A DNA stretch of 34,814 nt from Cyanophora paradoxa (taxonomy: Eukaryota > Glaucocystophyceae > Cyanophorales > Cyanophoraceae): assembly GCA_004431415.1 (NCBI GenBank), contig QPMI01000354.1, forward strand, positions 1 to 34,814, read 5' to 3'. The first letter of the stretch is position 1. Each line of letters begins with the position of its first letter. Made by a program: the position numbers and the translations under genes. Of the stretch, positions 29,510 to 34,814 are shown one piece after another. The notes below the pieces were generated by a model that was not told the origin of the DNA, made no database searches, and saw only the letters and a program-made list of their open reading frames with translations.

Positions 29510-31128
29510 GTAGAGGTGCGTGGCGAGGGCGGCAAGGGGTCGATCGACGGCCAGCAGGCGGGGGTCGGCAAAGAATCCGCTGACCGGTGCAGTCGGCGGA
29601 ACTGCTCGATCTGGAGGCGGGAGAGGGGGTCGGCCAGGACGTTAGACAGGCCAGCGATGTGCGTGGCGCGAAACTCGAAAGAGTGGAGGACGGAAAGGGC
29701 ATAGAGGGTGCGGAGGAGGGTGGCGAAGCCGGGGCGGGGGGAGTAGCCGTTGGCAATGGCAAGGGCAACCGGCTCGCAGTCGGTGTGGAAGTTAATCCGC
29801 CGGCGGTGCCACTGGGGGCCCCACGTGGCGGCGGCGATGACGATCGCCATGAGCTCGCGCCAGGGCATGCTGGCAGGGATGTCGGGGTGGTCGGCCCAGG
29901 CGCCGAAGAGCCAGGCGTCGCCAAAGACGGCGCCAAAGCCCACGCCGCTGGCATCAGTCTCCAGGCGTAGCTCCCGCGAGTCGGCCCAGCGGGCTGAGGC
30001 GGGGAGGAGGCGGACGCCGTGCCGCTCGGCAAGCAGGAAGCGCCACCAACGGAGGTCTGCGTGGAAGCCGGGGTGGAGCGTGGCACGGTGGTGGTCCTCG
30101 CGCAGGGCAGAGATGAGACTCAGCACGCGCTGGAGGAAGAAGCGGCCGGGGGGAATGACGGCGGTGGCGGAGGTGAGGAGACCGGCGAGGGACTGGAGGT
30201 CATGCCGGGTGGCGTGCCGCTTTCCCTCCCAGCTGCCGAGGAGCAAGACGAGGTCCTCGTAGCGGCCGGCCGAGAGGCGCGCCTCCATCGCGTCGGTGTC
30301 GAGCTCGATGCCGAGGAAGACGAGGCGGAAGGCGGGCCCCTCCAGCTTCTCCGCAGCCAGCGGGATGCCCAGGTGGGAGCAGATGGCCTGGAGGGCCTCC
30401 ATCGACCGTGCACACTCGGCAGTGCCGGGGCGCCCGAGCACGAGGATGTCGTCGACGTAGCGCAGGAAGAGGACGCCCCCCCGACGGAGGGCGTGGTCGA
30501 GGGCCTGACCGAGGTCCTCGAACGTGCGCGGGGAGGAGCGGCCACCGAATGGGAGAGCCATGTCGTAGTAGAAGTCGTACGCGCCGGGGCGGGCGGGATC
30601 CTCGGAGGGGAGGGCGGCACCCAGCAGCCAGTAGTCCTCCGGGCGGACCGGCAGGAGGCGGAAGGCGTCCCGCACGTCGGCCTTGCCCAGCTGCGTGAGC
30701 CGGCCCAGGGAGATGATGAGCTCGATCGCGTCTGCCACCGAAGGGGAGGTGTAGTGAAGGGGAGCATTGTCGATGCCGCGGTTGACGCTGAAGCCGCGAA
30801 ACCGGGGATAGGATAGGTCTGTGATGCGCCGCCACTTGGGTGGGTTGGAGCGCTTCTTCGGCACGGCGCCGAGTGGCGAGGCGACGAAGGGGGCGAAGGG
30901 CGGATGCGGGAAAGGGCCGGCCATGCGTCCCGCCGCCCGCTCCTTGGCGACGTCCGCCCGCACGGCGTCGAGATGTACCAGCGCCGTGGGATGGGGCCTG
31001 TGGACCGCTGAGTAAGGCGGCCCGCGGTAGAGCAGAGGGAAGCCGCGGGTGAAGCCCTGGGCCAGGCGGGTAGCGAGCGTGGGGTCTGGATGGTCGGCCA
31101 GCGCGGCCAGAAGGTTGGGGAGGTGCAC
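29497..31128 (-). CDS. Reverse transcriptase-RNase H of DIRS-like element
   Basis: A 543-codon open frame is uninterrupted. The first codon at 31128 is GTG; the first ATG is about 69 codons in (RMAGPF), so the true start or a frameshift from the preceding frame is unresolved. RT motifs are in order: GAVPKK, WRRITDLS, LGKADVRDAFRLLPV, DMALPFGGRSSPRTFE and the catalytic FLRYVDDILVLG (YVDD at 30448-30459). A thumb region follows, then an RNase H domain with LRLETDASGVGFGAV, MPWRELMAI, FHTDCEPVALAIA and HIAGLSNVLADPLSR, which keep the acidic residues. The enzyme copies element RNA into DNA. The stop codon overlaps the recombinase ATG, a common layout for coupled translation in DIRS elements. This is the best preserved part of the element. 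Confidence 0.85.
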   Translation of the reverse strand: MHLPNLLAALADHPDPTLATRLAQGFTRGFPLLYRGPPYSAVHRPHPTALVHLDAVRADVAKERAAGRMAGPFPHPPFAPFVASPLGAVPKKRSNPPKWRRITDLSYPRFRGFSVNRGIDNAPLHYTSPSVADAIELIISLGRLTQLGKADVRDAFRLLPVRPEDYWLLGAALPSEDPARPGAYDFYYDMALPFGGRSSPRTFEDLGQALDHALRRGGVLFLRYVDDILVLGRPGTAECARSMEALQAICSHLGIPLAAEKLEGPAFRLVFLGIELDTDAMEARLSAGRYEDLVLLLGSWEGKRHATRHDLQSLAGLLTSATAVIPPGRFFLQRVLSLISALREDHHRATLHPGFHADLRWWRFLLAERHGVRLLPASARWADSRELRLETDASGVGFGAVFGDAWLFGAWADHPDIPASMPWRELMAIVIAAATWGPQWHRRRINFHTDCEPVALAIANGYSPRPGFATLLRTLYALSVLHSFEFRATHIAGLSNVLADPLSRLQIEQFRRLHRSADSLPTPACWPSIDPLPPSPRTSTCPA

Positions 31129-31282
31129 CGGCGTGGGCGCCAGTCCCGACGGAGCGGGGCGCCGCCGACAGCACTCGTGGGGTAGGTCGGGACAGTCGTG
31201 TCGAAAGGGGGGGCCAGCGGTTGCTTGCGGATGCGCGTGTGCGCGCGGGCGCGCGTGCCCGCGGGCGCGGCGGCGTCAGCGA

Positions 31283-31540
31283 CTGCGGAAGTGGGCCGCT
31301 CCGGAGTCGAAGAGGCGAAAGAGGACCCGGCGGGAATCGAGCGCGGGTCGGGAGCGTGGGCGGCGGCGCCGGCGGTCGCTGTGGAAACGGGCCGCTCCGG
31401 AGCCGAAGCAGCGAAAGAGGACCCGGCGGGAATCGAGCGCGGGTCGTGGGGGGGGTCGACGGCGGTCGCCGTGGAAACGCGCCTCTCCGGAATCGAAGCG
31501 GCGGAAGTGGACCCGGTCGGACTCGAACTGCGGGTCTCGG
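31283..31540 (-). repeat. Three-unit minisatellite in the pre-RT frame
   Basis: Three diverged units of about 75-95 bp begin near 31283, 31379 and 31468, each with a ggaa-cgggccgctccgga-like start. In the minus frame ending upstream of RT they encode repeated DPRSIPAGSSFA...PERPVSTATA-type segments. This Ser/Pro-rich stretch precedes the RT domain. Confidence 0.8.
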
Positions 31541-31560
31541 AGACAACAGACACGACGTCC

Positions 31561-31626
31561 TGTCCGCTAAGCCGCTGAACGCAACGGCCCGGGACAGCGA
31601 ACGCCGGTCCAAAACCGGGTGCCCGG
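31561..31626. repeat. 66-bp direct repeat, left copy
   Basis: This segment (begins tgtccgctaagccgctgaac) is repeated exactly at 32353-32418, with 726 bp between the copies. On the minus strand both copies can encode a short LDRRSLSRAVAFSGLAD segment. Confidence 0.95.
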
Positions 31627-31661
31627 GAAAATCTCTTGCATTAGCACACAACACAACTACA

Positions 31662-31802
31662 ATGAGTTTCACATCGCCCAATAAATCTCTCCGACTAGAT
31701 ACTATCGAGGACCGTCGTATGCTGTGCTTTAGAAAGTACAAAATGAACGAAAGGTTTGAAGGTTTCGTGTCTAGATATCTAGCTAAGGAGGTTTCTAACT
31801 AA
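31662..31802 (+). other. Small AT-rich open reading frame, 46 codons, unrecognised
   Basis: An ATG-to-TAA frame on the + strand encodes a basic 46-residue peptide containing RRMLCFRKYKMNERF and FVSRYLAKEV. Its codons are AT-rich, unlike every host gene and retroelement frame in the window. It lies antisense inside the retroelement and within the segment bounded by the 66-bp repeats. It could be a fragment of another insertion or a chance frame. Confidence 0.3.
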
Positions 31803-32352
31803 TACTAATGATGTGGAAGCTAGCTGTATCGATTTCTAAACCAACCTAAACTCCCGGCTACGAGGTCCTATCTCTACAAAAGACTCCCAATCATGGTATG
31901 TCCGCCGCCAGCGCTGCCCAAGGGCCTCGCCGCGCCGTGTGCCAGGCTCCTCGCCAGCCCCAGTAGATTGGGCTACTGGCCGCCTCCTGCCGTCGCCTCC
32001 GCCGCCTCCATTTGTTGGTGTTGCGTCCTCCGGCCCGCCCCCAGACCGCAATCCCCCAGTGTCTCCCTCTAGCGCGGGCGCGCCCTCTGTGTGCCCACGC
32101 CCCAAGCATACCTGTTCGTATGGTCGTATACTTGCATGGCCGCTGAAGCCCGGACCCAGCCGTAGTCGTCTGGCGGGCAGCTCAGGTGTGAGAGGGCTAG
32201 GGTTTCCCCGCCTTGGTGGCGGGACTCGAGGGCACCGCACTCCCTGCAGCGTTCCCGCTGCCGGGGCTCCGGATCCGCGCGCTTCCTGCGAGCGTTGCCA
32301 GCCGTATCGTCAGGCGGCGCGTCGGCCTCGCGCCCGCGCGCCTCAGTGCGCT
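31803..32352. other. Stretch without a supported gene inside the 66-bp repeats
   Basis: This is the remainder of the segment between the 66-bp repeats. It is AT-rich up to about 31900 and GC-rich afterwards. A minus-strand frame (32404-32069) contains CRECGALESRHQ, a C-x-x-C pattern, but nothing allows a function call. Confidence 0.4.
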
Positions 32353-32418
32353 TGTCCGCTAAGCCGCTGAACGCAACGGCCCGGGACAGCGAACGCCGGT
32401 CCAAAACCGGGTGCCCGG
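32353..32418. repeat. 66-bp direct repeat, right copy
   Basis: This is a perfect copy of 31561-31626. Together the two copies bound a 726-bp segment whose left part is strikingly AT-rich. Confidence 0.95.
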
Positions 32419-32634
32419 ACGGGCGAAGCCCGGGGGGAAGATGCCGAGGGGGGGGCGAGCGGACTTAGCCGCGGGAGGGCCGCGACCGAGACCGAAGGGG
32501 GCGGAGGCGGGGACGGCGGCGATGGGCGCACCGCTGCCGCCAGAGGGGGCGCCACCGCCTCCGGAGGGCTCCTATGATGCTCCGCGTCTGGCGCGCCGCA
32601 GGGAGCGGGAACTGCGGCCGCCTGCGGGGGGTGC

Positions 32635-34690
32635 TCAGGAAGGGCCGACGGCGCCGGCGCCGGTGGCGGTACGGCGCGCGCAGTCGGTGTGGTCCCGGCT
32701 GTGGCACTGGGCGCAGATGTGGCGCCCGAAGAAGCAGACGCCGTCGCTGACGGCGTTCTTGCAGATGCCCTGGTTGAAGCACCAACAGATGGCTGGGCTG
32801 ACGCCGAAGTAGCGCGGGTCCTCGGTGTGCCAGACGGCGCCACGGTCGAGGGCATCCTGCACGGCCCGGGAACGCGAGCGGCCGGAGCCGGAGGCGGCCC
32901 GAGTGTCGCCGCTGGGCGCGGTGCCGGGCGGGGACGCGAGCGCGGCGACCGCCGAGGCCGCGGCGGGGCGCGCCGCGGCGCTGGCGCGCGACGCCCGGCC
33001 GCCGCCGGCCGGACGGGCGGCTGCATCGACGGCGGCGGCCGAGGCCACGATGCTGCCGGCGTGAAAGGGGAGGGGGCCCCCGAGCCCGAGCCCCCCCTCG
33101 GGCAGGCTGCGCGCGAGGAGAGCCATGCTGTGGTGGCCAAGGGCGCGGTACCGGCCGTCGGCGTCCTCGGCGCAGGCGAGGGCGTCAGCAAGGTGATGCT
33201 GCACCCACGGGAAGACCCGCTCCCACGGAAGCGTGCGGGCAAGGACGATGATCTCGTACTGCAGCCGGGACAGGGCCTCGAGGCGGCGGCAGCGCTCCTC
33301 CGCCGGCAGCATGGTGTCCGTGGAGATCTGGAAGGCGAGGAGCTGAAGGCACAGGAGGAGGTCGGGGAAGGCGAGCTGCTCGCGCTGTGTGCCGGTGCTG
33401 GACGAGGCGGAGTGCGCCTGGAGGACCAGCCGGCCCGAGACGGGGTCGAGGGACACCGCGATGGCGTCCGCGGCGGAGGACGCGAGGCCCGACTGGGTGG
33501 CGGAGGGGGAGAAGACGGGGTCTAGAAAGAGCCTACGGAGCTCGAAAGGCCCCCCCGCCCGAATCGCCGCTACGAGGCGCTCACCGGCCGGGCCTGTGAA
33601 GATGCGCGCGGGAAGGGTGCTGACGCGAGCGCTCCCGTCGGTCGAGGGGGCGCAGCGCCGGCACCCCGAACGCGAAGCCGGCCCCTGCGAGCGCCGCAGG
33701 CAGGGCGCGCGCCAGCGCCTGCGACACCGCCTGAGAGATATCGACATCGGTCTGCGATGTGGGCGGCGGGTCGGCGGCGGCGCCGTGCACGAAGGGGCGG
33801 GACGGTGCGCTCCGCGGGACGAATACAGCACCAGGGACGGCGGCGGTCGCCGTGGGGACGTGGTGGGACAGGGCCGCGCCGGCGGGGTGCCGGGGGCCGG
33901 CAGCGGGGCAGGGCCTCGAGCGGCAGGTGCGTGACCTGGGCTGGGGCGGGCCGCTGCGCGTGCTCGAGCAGGCTCTGGTGCTGCGCCAGCACCATGCGCT
34001 GCTGGTCGACGGCGCTCACGAGGGCGCTGAGGTCGCGCGTCAGGGGAGCAACCGCTGCCGCGACCGCTGAGGCGGTCGCCTGCTGCACGCTCGCCGCGAG
34101 CTGCTGGGTCAGCATCGGGCCGAGCTGTGACAGATCCACCACGGGGCCGGCGATCCGGGGCCGGGCAGGACTGCGAGGGGTCCCGCCGGCGGCGCGCGCG
34201 AAGCTCGGGCCTCCGGCATGCGAGGTGCGAGCACGGGGGCGGGCTGAGGCGGCGCGGATCCGGATGCCGGGGTCGACGGCGCGGCCGCGGAACCCCCGCC
34301 CGCGGGTGCGGGGGGGGCGGCAGCCGCGTGCGAAGTCTGCTGCAGCAGCCTCGCTGTCGACGCAGGAGGAGCGGCGGGGCCGCCGGGATGCTGCTGCTCG
34401 GCCTGCGCGGAGTGCGAGGCGAGCCCTGGCGCAGGGGCGATCCCGACGGGCGGCTGCAGATCTGAGGTCGTCTGCAGCTGCGAGCCCGCATCTCCTGACG
34501 CCCGTTCCGCCGCCGGCGCCTGAGCCGAGCATCTCCTGAGCCCGCATCTCCTGACGCCCCCCGCGCCCTCTTTGACGCCCGTTCCGCCGCCGGCGCCTGA
34601 GCCGAGCCGCGCGCCGGCAGCTGGCCCCGCGGCGAGTGCATTCCGGCCGCTCTGGTCAACAATCAGTACGATTGGGGCAATGCAAGCCAC
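32635..34690 (-). pseudogene. Gag-like protein of DIRS-like element, frameshifted
   Basis: Coding character moves between frames along the minus strand. An Ala/Pro/Ser-rich N-terminal part reads in the frame starting near 34690. Then VVDLSQLGPMLTQQLAA and VDQQRMVLAQHQSLLEHA (about 34135-33945) read in a second frame. TDVDISQAVSQALARAL (about 33750) reads in a third. From about 33620 the C-terminal half is continuous (LPARIFTGPAGERLVAA to the stop at 32635). The C-terminus carries a Cys/His cluster (ICWCFNQGIC, then GVCFFGRHICAQC) resembling zinc-binding ends of DIRS-type gag proteins. At least three small indels are implied, unless homopolymer errors in the assembly explain them. A start codon was not fixed. 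Gag would package element RNA. Confidence 0.6.
34496..34606. repeat. Local duplication in the gag-like 5' region
   Basis: The word gacgcccgttccgccgccgg (with its flank ending gccgag) occurs near 34496 and again near 34573, and the word cccgcatctcctgacgccc is also repeated. This short segmental duplication overlaps the unstable N-terminal gag frames. Confidence 0.7.
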
Positions 34691-34717
34691 CCCTCCTCGC
34701 CCGTTCTCTTCCCGCAG

Positions 34718-34814
34718 CCGAGGCGGGACGCGCAGGTGGGGTACCAGGTCGAGGTTGAGGACCCCGTCGAGATCTTCTGCCCCCTCAAGCCGGACCCGAA
34801 GCGCTGGCCCGGGG
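34718..34814 (+). CDS. Partial exon of an unknown + strand gene, possibly Tudor-like
   Basis: A CAG acceptor with an upstream pyrimidine tract (ttctcttcccgcag, ending at 34717) opens a frame that runs to the window edge. It reads VGYQVEVEDPVEIFCPLK and then DPKRWPG. The VEIFCPLK...RWPG pattern loosely recalls Tudor-type domains with [IV]-x-[VF]-x-PL...WY-x-G. Only 32 codons are visible, so this is a weak call. If correct, the retroelement lies in, or just upstream of, this gene. Confidence 0.35.

Larger units (their letters stand above)
27896..34690 (-). mobile_element. DIRS/PAT-like tyrosine-recombinase retrotransposon, degenerate
   Basis: On the minus strand the order is gag-like (34690-32635), a region with direct repeats, reverse transcriptase-RNase H (31128-29497), tyrosine recombinase (29509-28701) and a terminal repeat block (28629-27896). 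RT joined to RNase H with a tyrosine recombinase, and no DDE integrase or LTRs, defines the DIRS order. The B-A-B arrangement at the 3' end (294-bp copy, 146 bp, identical 294-bp copy) matches the split direct repeats of PAT/Ngaro-type elements. The partner A1 copy expected before gag was not found up to the right edge, so the 5' end may be truncated or differently built. Gag is frameshifted and the recombinase has lost its middle, so this copy is probably non-autonomous. The boundaries are estimates. Confidence 0.7.

Noticed and set aside
34700-34814. A1 terminal repeat of the retroelement at the right edge
   Set aside because: No similarity to the 146-bp A2 segment was seen; the sequence reads as an intron end and exon.
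1-34814. CRISPR arrays, bacterial operons, Shine-Dalgarno sites
   Set aside because: The window is eukaryotic with dense spliceosomal introns; no regularly spaced repeat-spacer pattern was found.

Overview
This is nuclear DNA from a very GC-rich eukaryote with compact, intron-dense genes. Introns are about 30-90 nt (occasionally longer), C-rich on the coding strand, and end in CAG, TAG or GAG. Donors are mostly GTGCG-type, with a substantial minority of GC donors. The gene content (EML-type HELP/WD40 protein, MORN protein, F-box protein, cathepsin B-like protease, membrane-linked GDPD-like protein, tyrosine-recombinase retroelement) fits a unicellular alga or related protist. The sequence alone does not place it taxonomically. 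Gene models were built by hand from reading frames, splice phase and family conservation, so individual exon ends may be off.

Layout, left to right: (1) 32-2197 (+), the 3' part of a GDPD/SHV3-like gene with a membrane segment and a long low-complexity tail. (2) 2426-4944 (+), an F-box protein. (3) An 850-bp convergent spacer. (4) 5793-12543 (-), an EML-like gene with two HELP/beta-propeller modules. (5) about 12.5-19.0 kb (-), a very large gene I do not recognise, with repeated Cys/His-rich and 'L-x-L-x-P-R-Q' modules. (6) 19211-20845 (+), a MORN-repeat gene divergent from (5). (7) 21165-23061 (+), a cathepsin B-like protease resolved to 13 exons. (8) 23507-about 26280 (-), a WD40-like gene. 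(9) 26293-27810 (-), a gene whose central domain looks like an EVE/PUA-type modified-base reader, with a SUMO-interacting motif, a polyalanine tract and a basic tail. (10) about 27896-34690 (-), a DIRS/PAT-like tyrosine-recombinase retroelement (gag, RT-RNase H, YR, then a B-A-B repeat block). (11) 34718-end (+), one exon of a further gene.

The host genes show no operon-like logic. The most notable points are: the unrecognised modular gene; the EVE-like reader directly beside a retroelement terminal repeat; introns that cannot use a GT donor; an AT-rich 726-bp segment bounded by 66-bp direct repeats inside the retroelement; and degeneration of the element (gag in shifting frames, recombinase missing its middle) despite two sequence-identical 294-bp terminal repeats.
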